Shown: positions 41,783 through 50,856 of the stretch, piece after piece
Layout of the letters: every line of letters starts with the position of its first letter
Position numbering within the stretch: position 1 is the stretch's first letter
NCBI GenBank assembly: GCA_033283335.1
Contig: JAWMQP010000001.1
Span: 1,178,001 to 1,242,000 of the forward strand
Length of the DNA stretch: 64,000 nucleotides
Source of the DNA: Pseudomaricurvus sp033283335
GTDB taxonomy: Bacteria > Pseudomonadota > Gammaproteobacteria > Pseudomonadales > Cellvibrionaceae
Direction: 5' to 3'
Translations under genes and position numbers: made by a program
The notes under the pieces: generated by a model
Told to the model about the DNA's origin: nothing
Seen by the model: the letters and a program-made list of their open reading frames with translations, nothing else
Database searches by the model: none

Positions 41783-42376
41783 TCAGACAGCGCGACGGGA
41801 GGACAAGGCGTGGGCCAGGGTACCGCCGTCAATGTATTCCAGCTCTCCCCCCAGAGGGACGCCGTGAGCAATGCGACTCACCTGTACCCGCAGCGCCTTG
41901 GCCTGATCAGCAATATAATGGGCTGTGGCTTCGCCTTCCACGGTTGGGTTGGTGGCAAGGATCAGCTCCTCCACCTCGCCGCTTTGCAGGCGCGCAATCA
42001 ACACATCCAAGCCGATGTCCGCCGGACCAATACCATCAATGGGAGACAGGTGCCCCATCAGGACAAAATATTTCCCCTGGAATGTACCGGCGGATTCAAT
42101 CGCCAACACATCGGCCGGCGTCTCCACGACACACAGCAATGAGCTGTCGCGGCGGTGATTGGCACAGATACCGCAAACCGGCTGCTCGGTGAGTGAGCGG
42201 CACTGGCTGCAGTGACCCACCCCCTCCGCGGCGCTGGCCAGGCTGTCAGCCAAACGCTGGGCGCCGGGACGGTCGCGCTCCAACAGGTGCAACGCCATGC
42301 GCTGCGCTGATTTGGGACCAACACCGGGCAGACAACGCAGACTGTTGATCAATTCATCGATTAAAGGTGAAAACAT
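41783..42376 (-). CDS. recR: Recombination protein RecR
   Basis: A 197-aa protein of the RecFOR pathway that loads RecA at gaps. The N-terminal helix-hairpin-helix (CLPGVGPKSAQRMALHLLE), the four-Cys zinc finger (CSQCRSLTEQPVCGICANH) and the Toprim core (LCVVETPADVLAIESAG) are all present. It follows ybaB and dnaX in the standard order. Confidence 0.97.
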   Translation of the reverse strand: MFSPLIDELINSLRCLPGVGPKSAQRMALHLLERDRPGAQRLADSLASAAEGVGHCSQCRSLTEQPVCGICANHRRDSSLLCVVETPADVLAIESAGTFQGKYFVLMGHLSPIDGIGPADIGLDVLIARLQSGEVEELILATNPTVEGEATAHYIADQAKALRVQVSRIAHGVPLGGELEYIDGGTLAHALSSRRAV

Positions 42377-42395
42377 AGATCCCTATCGTCCAGCC

Positions 42396-42722
42396 TTAAA
42401 ACGGCATTTTAAAGCCCGGCGGCATCTGCATACCGGCGGTTAAATCACCCATTTTCTGTTTGGTGTTGGCTTCCACTTTGCGCACAGCATCATTCACCGC
42501 CGCCGCCAGCAGGTCTTCCAGCATCTCTTTGTCTTCCGACATCAGGCTCGGGTCAATTTCCACCGCTTTCACGTCGTGACGACCGGTCATGGTAACTTTC
42601 ACCATACCAGCGCCGGACTCGCCCTGGACTTCCGCATTGGCCAACTCTTCCTGCATTTTTTGCATGTTGGCCTGCATTTCCTGGGCCTGTTTCATCAAGT
42701 CACCAATGCCTTTCATACACAC
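42396..42722 (-). CDS. ybaB: YbaB/EbfC nucleoid-associated protein
   Basis: A 108-aa protein (start MCMKGIGDLMKQAQEMQANM; an ATG at 42716 is equally possible) with the EbfC signature VKVTMTGRHDVKAVEIDPS and the C-terminal dimerisation helix. DNA-binding role. Between dnaX (50 bases) and recR (19 bases) in the conserved operon. Confidence 0.95.
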   Translation of the reverse strand: MCMKGIGDLMKQAQEMQANMQKMQEELANAEVQGESGAGMVKVTMTGRHDVKAVEIDPSLMSEDKEMLEDLLAAAVNDAVRKVEANTKQKMGDLTAGMQMPPGFKMPF

Positions 42723-42772
42723 CTCGTCATCATTCAGTTTTGGCTTTCGTCTTACTTGTATTGTTGGTCAAA

Positions 42773-44830
42773 CTACTGGTGCAGGATCGGCTCCACCGAT
42801 TCCTCATCCAGCACCCCCTCGAATTGCTGCAACAACTGCTGCACCAGGGGGTCGGCATTCAGGGATTGTAGCGCCTGGGCGTACTGCTCCTGCCGGATTC
42901 TGATGGCACACGCAGCCGGTGTCTCGCCGGTGACGGTACCCAGCTCAATAATGGCCTGCAGCGGCTGGCCAAAGTACTTGCTCAGCAGTTCGGCCAGACG
43001 CGCCTGATGGCTTTCGTCATAGAGAGTGCTGTGATTGTGGTCGAGAATAAAGTACCAGCAATCACCCTCAATGTGCTGCAACAGGCAGTTGGACACTGTG
43101 CTTTGCAACACGCCGCCAACGCCCAGGCGTGCGTAAATCTCGATCCAGCGCTCGGGGCGGGCCGCGCTCAAGGCGATCGGCGGCAGGATGTTGGTGTCGG
43201 CGGGCACCGGTTTTTCCTGCGGCTGAACCTTGCGGGCAGACTGCAACCCCATGGCCTGCATGGCTTCCGGTGTCAAACCCCGACCACGACCGCCATTGTC
43301 GAATGCGGGATCTGCCGGCTCCACCGCCAACGGTCCCAGATCCGGGGCCGGTTCAAGGGCAGGTTGCGGTTCTGGGGTCGGAGCCACAGCCGGAGACGAT
43401 ACTTCCGCCGGTATCGAATCCACCGGCGCCTGGGCTTCGGGCACTGATGGGGGCTCGGGTGTTAACGGCGTCCCTGACGGCGACAAGGCTGCTGAAGGCT
43501 CTGACAATACAGCTGAAGGCTCTCGCGCGGGTGCCATTTCTGCGTGCGCAACTGGATCGGACGGCAACGCCTGCGGTTCGCCGGTTTCCTCTGATGAAGG
43601 CGAGACGGGCTCCGACGGCGGTTGCGCGGGCTGTGGTTCCGACGGCGGTTGCTGCTCAGCCAGTGGCTCCGAGGGCGCAACTGACGCCGGTGTCACCGGC
43701 GCTGCTGCCGTGGTCGGCAGGGCCTGATTCGGCACACTGTGAACACCCTGCGGCCGAAACGCCATCATCCGCAGCAGGACCATCTCGAAACCGGAACGCG
43801 GATCCGGTGACATGGGCAGATCCCGCCGCCCCAGCAGTGCTGTCTGGTAGAACAACTGCACATCTTCAGCCGGCAGCTGCTGGGCCAGAGCCAGTGTTCG
43901 ATCGCGGTCACCGCGACTGTTGTCCACCGCCTCCGGCAGCGCCTGGGCGATCGCAACCCGGTGTAGCGCGGACAACAATTCGGCCAGTGCCGCACTGTAA
44001 TCCGGTGCGTGCTGCGACAGCTCCTCGACCGCCTGCAACACCTGTTTGCCATCGGCAGACACCAGCGCTGACAACACCCGGTACACCAGATTCTGGTCAA
44101 TGGTTCCCAGCATGGCGCGAACTTCACCTTCGGACACCTTGCCGCCACCAAAAGCAATCGCCTGATCAGTGAGGCTCATGGCGTCGCGCATACTGCCATC
44201 GGCGGCGCGCCCCAACTGCCACAGGGCTGACTCTTCAAACGGCACCATTTCCTGCCCAAGCACGTGCTTGAGATGACCAACGATACGCTCTGGATCCATA
44301 TTTTTCAGATGGAATTGCAGGCAGCGCGACAGGATGGTGACCGGCAGCTTCTGGGGATCGGTGGTAGCCAGCAGAAATTTCACATGGGGCGGCGGCTCTT
44401 CCAGGGTTTTCAAGAGCGCATTAAAGCTGTGGCTGGAGAGCATGTGCACTTCGTCGATCAGGTAGACCTTGTAGCGCCCCCGTGTCGGTGCATACTGAAC
44501 GTTTTCCAGCAGCTCCCGAGTGTCTTCCACCTTGGTGCGGGAAGCGGCATCCACCTCAATCAAATCGACAAAGCGACCGTCGTTAATTTCCACGCAAGCG
44601 CCACACTGGCCACAGGGCTCAGAACTGACGCCCGTTTCACAGTTAAGACATTTGGCCAAAATACGAGCGATGGTGGTTTTACCCACACCTCGAGTGCCGG
44701 TAAACAGGTAGGCATGGTGCAGTCGATTGTGGTCCAGGGCATTGACGAGTGCCTGCAACACATGTTGTTGTCCAACCAGTTCGCGGAAACTGCGCGGGCG
44801 CCATTTACGGGCGAGAACTTGGTAGCTCAT
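42773..44830 (-). CDS. dnaX: DNA polymerase III subunit tau/gamma
   Basis: A 685-aa clamp-loader ATPase. Walker A (GTRGVGKTTIARI), zinc finger (CLNCETGVSSEPCGQCGAC), Walker B (YLIDEVHMLSSH) and sensor motif TTDPQKLPVTI are in place. A Pro/Glu/Ala-rich linker (about 370-520) is followed by the tau-specific C-terminal domain. I saw no A-rich slippery sequence of the E. coli type, so a gamma product by frameshift is not evident. The 4.5S RNA gene lies upstream. Confidence 0.97.
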   Translation of the reverse strand: MSYQVLARKWRPRSFRELVGQQHVLQALVNALDHNRLHHAYLFTGTRGVGKTTIARILAKCLNCETGVSSEPCGQCGACVEINDGRFVDLIEVDAASRTKVEDTRELLENVQYAPTRGRYKVYLIDEVHMLSSHSFNALLKTLEEPPPHVKFLLATTDPQKLPVTILSRCLQFHLKNMDPERIVGHLKHVLGQEMVPFEESALWQLGRAADGSMRDAMSLTDQAIAFGGGKVSEGEVRAMLGTIDQNLVYRVLSALVSADGKQVLQAVEELSQHAPDYSAALAELLSALHRVAIAQALPEAVDNSRGDRDRTLALAQQLPAEDVQLFYQTALLGRRDLPMSPDPRSGFEMVLLRMMAFRPQGVHSVPNQALPTTAAAPVTPASVAPSEPLAEQQPPSEPQPAQPPSEPVSPSSEETGEPQALPSDPVAHAEMAPAREPSAVLSEPSAALSPSGTPLTPEPPSVPEAQAPVDSIPAEVSSPAVAPTPEPQPALEPAPDLGPLAVEPADPAFDNGGRGRGLTPEAMQAMGLQSARKVQPQEKPVPADTNILPPIALSAARPERWIEIYARLGVGGVLQSTVSNCLLQHIEGDCWYFILDHNHSTLYDESHQARLAELLSKYFGQPLQAIIELGTVTGETPAACAIRIRQEQYAQALQSLNADPLVQQLLQQFEGVLDEESVEPILHQ

Positions 44831-44996
44831 GGAGGTCGGGAATCCCCTGTCCTGATCACAAAAGTATCTTTGATATCAACGCACTAGCACGCCATTAAGC
44901 GAACGTCTCTGCATCGAAGCTAAACGGGGATTATATCGATTGAAGCCTGCTCTGGCGAGCAGCCTGGGAAGCAACCTGAACGGCTGTGGAAATTTG

Positions 44997-45111
<115 letters not shown>

Positions 45112-45660
45112 ATTGCAAAGCGGGGGCGATTATTCACATTTTAAGCGGCATTTGCAAGTCGACATTTTCTCCAGACTTTCCAGCACCCCAAGATAACAGG
45201 CCTTTTCAACTTGCCGGCGAAGAGTGCATTCATGCATTAAACATGACACGCTGTTCACAGAACTGACTTATCGACCAAATATCAACCCACATCTCGCTTT
45301 ACCCCCTGGAAATCCTGCTGCGAAGCAGAATACCCCCCAGAATGTAAAGATTTGAAAACCCGCAAGAACACTACCTTGCGCGCGCCCTCCTGACCACTAG
45401 AAACCAGGCCTCTGAAAATGCCAATACCCTTCCTGGCCTTACGCTTGAATCGAAGATTTTGTCACCTATAAACTTTTAGTTACGCTTTTCCTGAACTGTC
45501 AAACTACTTTACATAATTAAAGATTTTCTGAGCCTATAACTGGGTCTGAATTTTACCAACCCCTTTAACACGGGGGGCTGAAGGCTGCCGGTATGCTTAT
45601 TGCCTATAGCAGGCGCTGCACATCAAGAGTCAGCATTTCAATCAACAGGGAGAATTAACC
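45112..45660. other. Intergenic region between 4.5S RNA and PEP-CTERM gene
   Basis: About 550 bases with no gene I can support. The right end holds a possible sigma-54 promoter (45582-45599). The left end should hold the ffs promoter, reading leftward. The remainder shows nothing recognisable. Confidence 0.5.
45582..45599 (+). promoter_or_regulatory. Possible sigma-54 promoter of NIDO/PEP-CTERM gene
   Basis: AGGCTGCCGGTATGCTT has GG and GC 10 bases apart, 65-80 bases before the start codon. It matches the RpoN consensus less well than the site at 5569, but the two share GGC at -24 and TGCTT at -12. Confidence 0.35.
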
Positions 45661-46848
45661 ATGAAGGTAAATTTCAGACTAGCCTTACTCTGCTCCGGCA
45701 TCCTTCTGTCTGGCTCCGCATCGGCTATACCACTTATCGCAGGCCTGGGAGGTGATGCAGATTTTGGTGAGCTGGCCATGACAGCCAACGATGACGGATC
45801 ATCCAACAGCATATCGTTACCGTTTGAAATAAACTTTTACGGCAACAACTACAACAGCTTCTTCATCAACAACAATGGCAACATCAGTTTTAACTCCGGC
45901 CTCTCCAGCTTTACCCCCAGCCCCTTCCCGATTTCGAACCAGCCGATGATCGCACCCTACTGGGCCGATGTGGATACACGCGGAACAGGCGCTGTTTACG
46001 TAGGCGCCGCCAACGAGGATACCGTGGTCGTAACCTGGAATAACGTCGGGTATTACTCGCAGCAAACCAATCTTACCAACAATTTCCAGCTGGTCATGCG
46101 CAACCAGAACAACGGCGACTTTGATATCGAATTTCGCTATGACGAGCTCAACTGGACAACTGGCGACGCCAGCGGTGGAAGCAATGGCCTGGGTGGCACC
46201 CCGGCGCAAGCCGGTTTCGACGCCGGTGACGGAAGCAACTACTTTGTTTTACCGGGCTCATTTTCTGACAGTGTACTGGCGCTGGCCGACACAACCAATG
46301 TTGCAGGCGCTGAAGACGGACTCTGGTCCTTCGCCATCCGCAATGGCACCACCCCTGGCGAAACGCCCGACAACCCCCTGCTGCCTATCGCCGTGGAAGA
46401 CTCGTTTGTGTTTGAGTTCGGCGTCGAACTGGAGCAGACAGTATTTATTGACCCACTGGTTGCCATTGGTTATGACTATGAAATCACCAGTGGGCCAAAC
46501 TTCGCCTCAGTATTACTTCCTACGGGTTTTGGCGATGACCTGTTTGACCTTTACCAGTGGAACGGCTCCGATTATGAGTTCTTAAGCCAACTTGCTGGTG
46601 GCGTGGAGTACAACTTTGGTCAGAGTGTTGATCGATTTCGCATCCTCGGCATTGAACCCGGGCTCGGCCTGGATCCCAGCGACCCAACCGCCTTTGTAAC
46701 TGGCCTGACCTTTGACAGCAATGGCGTAGTACAAATGACACAGACACCCATCACGTTTGAAACAGATCCATCTTCACAAGTGCCTGTGCCAAGCAGCCTT
46801 GCGCTAATACTGATCGGCTTGGGAATAGCTTCCATCCGTCGACGCTGA
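45661..46848 (+). CDS. PEP-CTERM protein with NIDO (nidogen-like) domain
   Basis: A 395-aa secreted protein. Signal peptide MKVNFRLALLCSGILLSGSA. Residues about 40-220 are a NIDO-type beta domain (SLPFEINFYGNNYNSFFINN, then ISNQPMIAPYWADVDTRGTG and QLVMRNQNNGDFDIEFRYD). The end carries an exosortase signal, a slightly unusual variant: VPVPSSLALILIGLGIA followed by Arg residues. Probably surface- or matrix-attached adhesion protein. Good ribosome site (CAGGGAG). Confidence 0.88.
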   Translation: MKVNFRLALLCSGILLSGSASAIPLIAGLGGDADFGELAMTANDDGSSNSISLPFEINFYGNNYNSFFINNNGNISFNSGLSSFTPSPFPISNQPMIAPYWADVDTRGTGAVYVGAANEDTVVVTWNNVGYYSQQTNLTNNFQLVMRNQNNGDFDIEFRYDELNWTTGDASGGSNGLGGTPAQAGFDAGDGSNYFVLPGSFSDSVLALADTTNVAGAEDGLWSFAIRNGTTPGETPDNPLLPIAVEDSFVFEFGVELEQTVFIDPLVAIGYDYEITSGPNFASVLLPTGFGDDLFDLYQWNGSDYEFLSQLAGGVEYNFGQSVDRFRILGIEPGLGLDPSDPTAFVTGLTFDSNGVVQMTQTPITFETDPSSQVPVPSSLALILIGLGIASIRRR

Positions 46849-46990
46849 GCGGTTTGCCTGCATCACAAAACAAAAAGGGTGCCATGCTTTACTGAGCAAC
46901 ATAGCCACCCCAGCAAAGCCGCGCACTGAGGCGGCTTTGCTCTTCGTATTCGCGGACGATTTTGCCTTGAAAATATTACCGGGACAAATA

Positions 46991-47383
46991 ATGAAGCATA
47001 GAATATTACAAGCCCTGCTACTTCTGTCTTTCGCCACCAATAGCCAAGCGTACACCGCCCAGGAGTTCCTTCAGAGATGTGACAACCTGACTACAGCGCA
47101 AGAACGTGAAACCACTCAGGAAATAGCCGATCGGGCAATGAACTTCGGCGCCTGCTCCGGTTTTGTTGGCGGGGTCATCAGTGGAGTTGATTTGATCGGG
47201 AAATTACTTGAACAAAAAAACCTGATTCCTCACGGTTTTATTTGCCTCCCGCCCAACAAGCCTGCAAACACGTTGCTGGCGGAAGTTCTGACTTACTTGC
47301 GTGATAATCCAGAGCAACAAAGCTCTAACGCTCAACTGGCAGTCTACAACGCTGTTGCCACCGCTTATCCTTGCGAAAGCTAA
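46991..47383 (+). CDS. Rap1a/Tai-like secreted protein
   Basis: A 130-aa protein starting at the ATG at 46991 (MKHRILQALLLLSF) with signal peptide ending near NSQA. The mature protein has four Cys (RCDNL, GACSGF, GFICLP, YPCES), and the GACSGFVGGVISG segment is the Rap1a/Tai pattern of periplasmic immunity proteins. No T6SS effector gene is near. The family link is tentative because these proteins are short and variable. Confidence 0.6.
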   Translation: MKHRILQALLLLSFATNSQAYTAQEFLQRCDNLTTAQERETTQEIADRAMNFGACSGFVGGVISGVDLIGKLLEQKNLIPHGFICLPPNKPANTLLAEVLTYLRDNPEQQSSNAQLAVYNAVATAYPCES

Positions 47384-47431
47384 GCGGGAGCGAGACAACT
47401 ACCCACCCTTCAGACCACGGCAGAGCAAACA

Positions 47432-47467
47432 AAAAAAGCCGCAAACCCTAAGGTTTGCGGCTTTTTT
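47432..47467 (+). terminator. Rho-independent terminator
   Basis: A perfect 10-bp stem GCCGCAAACC/GGTTTGCGGC with CTAA loop, A-tract before and six T after; works in both directions (Rap1a-like gene on plus, tRNA-Ser on minus). Confidence 0.95.
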
Positions 47468-47499
47468 GGGAATACCCAGAGCTCTCTGGGATTGACATC

Positions 47500-47587
47500 T
47501 GGCGGAGAGGGAGGGATTCGAACCCTCGATACGTTGCCGTATACACACTTTCCAGGCGTGCTCCTTCGACCACTCGGACACCTCTCC
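47500..47587 (-). tRNA. tRNA-Ser (GGA)
   Basis: On the minus strand: acceptor GGAGAGG/CCTCTCC, D-arm with GAGTGGTCGAAGG, anticodon loop CTGGAAA giving GGA, a long variable arm (ATACGGCAACGTAT), T-loop GGTTCGAATCC and encoded CCA end. Confidence 0.97.
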
Positions 47588-47657
47588 AGTTCACTGAAAG
47601 AGGAACCCCCTGTCAGCGAGGGCGGTACTCTACACAAATGATTTCTGAAAGGCAACG

Positions 47658-48221
47658 TTAATTCGCAGGCCAGGCATGAAAAAAATCATCGGGATTAGTT
47701 TGCGGCGCGGTTTTCAAAGGTGCGGCCCGGGTTCCGAGGTAAATGAACCCCACCAACACATCGTTTTCAGCCAAGCCCAAGCCCTGTCGAACCAGTTCGT
47801 GCCCGGCCATGACCCCAGTCCGCCAATAAGCACCTATCTGCTGGGCGAAGGCCGCATTAACCAGATTCTGAGCGGCAGCAGCGGTCGCCAGAACCTGCTC
47901 CTGGGCCGGCACCTTGGGGTGCTCTACCGGCGTGGCAATGGCCACGATCACCAGCGGTGCCCGATGCGGCATGCGACGAAAACGCTCGCGCTGAGATTCA
48001 CTCAAGCCCGGATCGTCGGCCAGTGCCGCCTGCTCATACAGCGCCCCCAAGCGGTCCAGCCCCTCACCTTCCACCTCCAAAAAACGCCACGGTTTCAAAC
48101 TGCCATGATCCGCAGCTCGCAAAGCCGCTCTGTACATGATCTGGCGCTGCTCAACTGTGGGAGCTGGCGCTGTCACCTTGCCGCAAGATACGCGGTTTAA
48201 CAATAATTCAATGGCGTCCAT
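47658..48221 (-). CDS. YdjA-like nitroreductase
   Basis: A 187-aa FMN-dependent nitroreductase. MDAIELLLNRVSCGKVTAPAP, then AADHGSLKPWRFLEVEGEG and VGFIYLGT are close to E. coli YdjA in order and length. I set the start at 48221; a longer open frame on this strand (to 49448) is only the antisense of the metallopeptidase gene beyond. It is a cytoplasmic oxidoreductase of unknown natural substrate. Confidence 0.9.
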   Translation of the reverse strand: MDAIELLLNRVSCGKVTAPAPTVEQRQIMYRAALRAADHGSLKPWRFLEVEGEGLDRLGALYEQAALADDPGLSESQRERFRRMPHRAPLVIVAIATPVEHPKVPAQEQVLATAAAAQNLVNAAFAQQIGAYWRTGVMAGHELVRQGLGLAENDVLVGFIYLGTRAAPLKTAPQTNPDDFFHAWPAN

Positions 48222-48246
48222 AGATCCTCTCTGTCTGAATGACCAT

Positions 48247-48291
48247 TCTAAACCAGTTAACTCTAAACCAATCAACTCTAAACCAGTCGAC
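48247..48291. repeat. 15-bp tandem repeat x3 (upstream of nitroreductase gene)
   Basis: Three 15-bp units: TCTAAACCAGTTAAC, TCTAAACCAATCAAC and TCTAAACCAGTCGAC, in the spacer between the divergent nitroreductase and metallopeptidase genes. Confidence 0.95.
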
Positions 48292-48443
48292 AAGGGCAGC
48301 GAAAGCCGGACTGACAAGTGGCAGGAACGGCCTAAATTTACTGGTCTATAGTAGATACAGACCTTAAGTTGCCACAGACCAAACCGCCTCACACCAGGCA
48401 CGCTGAGGTCAAAACTCGTTGAGGTCTGATTAGGAGTAACGCA

Positions 48444-49337
48444 ATGCGCTGGCGGGGACGAAGACAAAGCACCAACATCGACGATCAACGCGGCAAGCGC
48501 ATCGCCACTGCCGGTGTCGGCTTGGCCCTGCTGAGGTTCGTTCCTCGCCTGCTGGCCAGCAAATCCGGCCGCACCATACTGATTGTGGGCATTGCCGCCA
48601 TTATCATCGGTAGACTGTTTGGCATCGACCTGTTGCCCATGCTCGGCGGCGGAGGCCCCGCCATGGTGAACCAATCCCGCGAGCCCTCCGCCGCCGAACA
48701 GGAGTTGTCCCAATTCGTTTCCGTCGTGCTGGCGGACACCGAAGACACATGGAACACCCTGTTTGCCGCCAATGGCAAGCGCTATCAGGAGCCGAGGCTG
48801 GTACTTTTCTCCGGCATGGTAAACTCTGCCTGCGGCACCGCGTCGGCGGCCGTCGGCCCCTTTTACTGCCCTAACGACCGCCAGGTTTACCTGGATCTCT
48901 CGTTCTTCAATGAACTCAGTCGACGCTTTGGCGCCCCCGGGGATTTTGCCCAGGCCTATGTCGTGGCCCACGAAATTGGCCACCACGTGCAAACCCTGCT
49001 CGGCATCAGTGAACAAGTGCAACGTGCGGGCATGGGCCGAAGTAAAGCAGACGTCAATGCCCTGTCGGTACGCCAGGAATTGCAGGCCGACTGTCTGGCC
49101 GGCGTCTGGGGCCACGTCGCCCACAGCCAGCGTCAATTGCTGGAGGCCGGCGATTTGGAAGAGGCCCTGCGGGCGGCCACCGCCATTGGCGATGACCGCC
49201 TGCAACAGCAAACCAGCGGCCATGTGGTGCCTGACAGCTTCACCCACGGCACCTCCGAACAACGGGTGTACTGGTTCAAAAAAGGCTTTGATTCGGGCGA
49301 TATGTCCACCTGCGATACTTTCGGCAATCCGATATAA
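48444..49337 (+). CDS. Neutral zinc metallopeptidase (YpfJ/KPN_02809 family)
   Basis: A 297-aa membrane-anchored protein. One membrane helix lies near residues 45-70 (ILIVGIAAIIIGRLFGIDL). Zinc site is HEIGHHVQ, with downstream QELQADCLAGVWGH; the start MRWRGRRQSTNIDDQRG is typical of the family. Ribosome site TAGGAGT. Function of the family is not known. Confidence 0.92.
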   Translation: MRWRGRRQSTNIDDQRGKRIATAGVGLALLRFVPRLLASKSGRTILIVGIAAIIIGRLFGIDLLPMLGGGGPAMVNQSREPSAAEQELSQFVSVVLADTEDTWNTLFAANGKRYQEPRLVLFSGMVNSACGTASAAVGPFYCPNDRQVYLDLSFFNELSRRFGAPGDFAQAYVVAHEIGHHVQTLLGISEQVQRAGMGRSKADVNALSVRQELQADCLAGVWGHVAHSQRQLLEAGDLEEALRAATAIGDDRLQQQTSGHVVPDSFTHGTSEQRVYWFKKGFDSGDMSTCDTFGNPI

Positions 49338-49531
49338 GCCAGCCACCCGATTCAGGCCAGCAACCCGGTTCAGACACGCTGAGTTTAAGTCCACTCCCCT
49401 GCTCCAGATGCCAACACCGCCCATGACAGTCATTTGGCCACTTTTCACTACGGATTCCGCTATAGCTGCCGATATCCCTGAAACCAGTCAACCACACACC
49501 TTATCGAACACCGGTAATCAGGGCGAATACC

Positions 49532-50545
49532 ATGCAGGTTTCACAGTGGGTCATTTTGGGGGTTATTGAACTCATCGGATTGATGTTACTGGTCTGTGTG
49601 TACCTGTTCATCCACGCACGCAGCCTGACGGCCCTGGCACTGCGCCTGCAACACAAGGCGCGACAACTGGCACAGGATCTCCATGAAGCCCGCAATGCCT
49701 ACCAGCAGCTGGCCTCCCGGCAAGTGAAAAGTTATTCTTTGCTGCTGGACGAACAGCTCGACAGCACCATCGACCATCACCGTTCATTGCCGGGAGAGCG
49801 GGATATCGAAGACGACTTGGATTCACAGAGCCCATCCCAGCGCCTGCTGACGTCCATCCGCTTTGCGTTCCTGCAATCGGAAAAAGCCGCCGCCCGAACC
49901 GACAAACCGTCGGCAACACCCAATTGGGACATCCTCTACAGCAAGCTTGGCAACCTGCTGACCTTTTTTCGCAGCAAGGACTTCAGTGCGCTGGAACGAA
50001 TGCCCTTGCATGAGCTCTCGACGGAGCGACACACAGAACAACATGCGGGAATAGAAGCAAAGCAACATACAGAACTTCAAGCCGTGCCGGATCGCACTAA
50101 CACCTCCCCACCCGGTCATGCCGCTGCTGAGCTGGAGCGCCTGAAAGCCATTGCCGCCAATCAACACAGCCTGATCAACGACCTGCAGAAACGCCTGGCC
50201 GCTGCCCGCACCCAAGCCGACACAGACAGCCTTATTCAAGAGCTGCAGAGCCAACTGGATCAGCAGTTACGCTATTTTCAGGAGTCGGAAACCTGCATAA
50301 AACTGATGGAGCGGGAACTGGAAGAAGCTCAGGCAAGCATCCAACAACTGCAAGCCCGAGTAAAACAACGGGAGCAGCAACTCACCACTCTCAAGCTCGA
50401 AACTCGCGACTGGCAAGCCAAAACCAGCGAACTGATGGACGAGCAGTCACGCCTGCAGCAAACCCTGGATCGCCTGCACGCCGAAAACGAACAATTGGTG
50501 CAGCAAATGCAAGCCAACACCCCGTCCGAACCAGAAACCCACTAA
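49532..50545 (+). CDS. Membrane-anchored coiled-coil protein
   Basis: A 337-aa protein with one N-terminal membrane helix (residues 6-29, WVILGVIELIGLMLLVCVYL) and a long cytoplasmic, Gln/Glu-rich coiled-coil, strongest at about 210-330 (LQELQSQLDQQLRYFQESET, RVKQREQQLTTLKLETRDWQ). Similar proteins exist in related genera but have no assigned role. No enzyme motif. Confidence 0.7.
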   Translation: MQVSQWVILGVIELIGLMLLVCVYLFIHARSLTALALRLQHKARQLAQDLHEARNAYQQLASRQVKSYSLLLDEQLDSTIDHHRSLPGERDIEDDLDSQSPSQRLLTSIRFAFLQSEKAAARTDKPSATPNWDILYSKLGNLLTFFRSKDFSALERMPLHELSTERHTEQHAGIEAKQHTELQAVPDRTNTSPPGHAAAELERLKAIAANQHSLINDLQKRLAAARTQADTDSLIQELQSQLDQQLRYFQESETCIKLMERELEEAQASIQQLQARVKQREQQLTTLKLETRDWQAKTSELMDEQSRLQQTLDRLHAENEQLVQQMQANTPSEPETH

Positions 50546-50856
50546 AGCCAGGAAATGCCACATCCACAGCCACCGATAGACAAAAAGCACCAATAAACTT
50601 ACTATGCCGCTAGGTTTTTTGAAAAACACCCGCTTATAACTAAGCGGAATCAATTATTTGAAAAATTATTACAAAACGCATACTCAGCCACCCGAAAATC
50701 CATACCCATAAACAACAATTTTTGCGGGTGAAGGTGAGTCATGAGTCTTGGGGGTGTTCCAATAAAATAAGGCGTTTACAGCGCTTTTGAACAACCATTT
50801 TTGTGCTCGGCACGAGTCAAACCTCGACTCGCCGAGACAGATGAGTAGACAGCAGC
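50546..50856. other. Intergenic region
   Basis: About 310 bases. It holds a small hairpin (CGCTTA/TAAGCG near 50630) that may be the terminator of the coiled-coil gene, and otherwise nothing I can identify. Confidence 0.5.

Noticed and set aside
43129..44172. Long plus-strand frames opposite dnaX
   Set aside because: They arise from the high third-position GC of dnaX and show Arg/Pro-rich sequence without domains.
42773..44830. Programmed frameshift for a gamma form of DnaX
   Set aside because: I searched for an A-rich slippery heptamer of the E. coli type on the coding strand and did not find one.
48222..49448. A long minus-strand frame that would add about 400 residues to the nitroreductase
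   Set aside because: It is antisense to the well-supported zinc metallopeptidase gene, and the nitroreductase has a natural start at 48221 matching YdjA.
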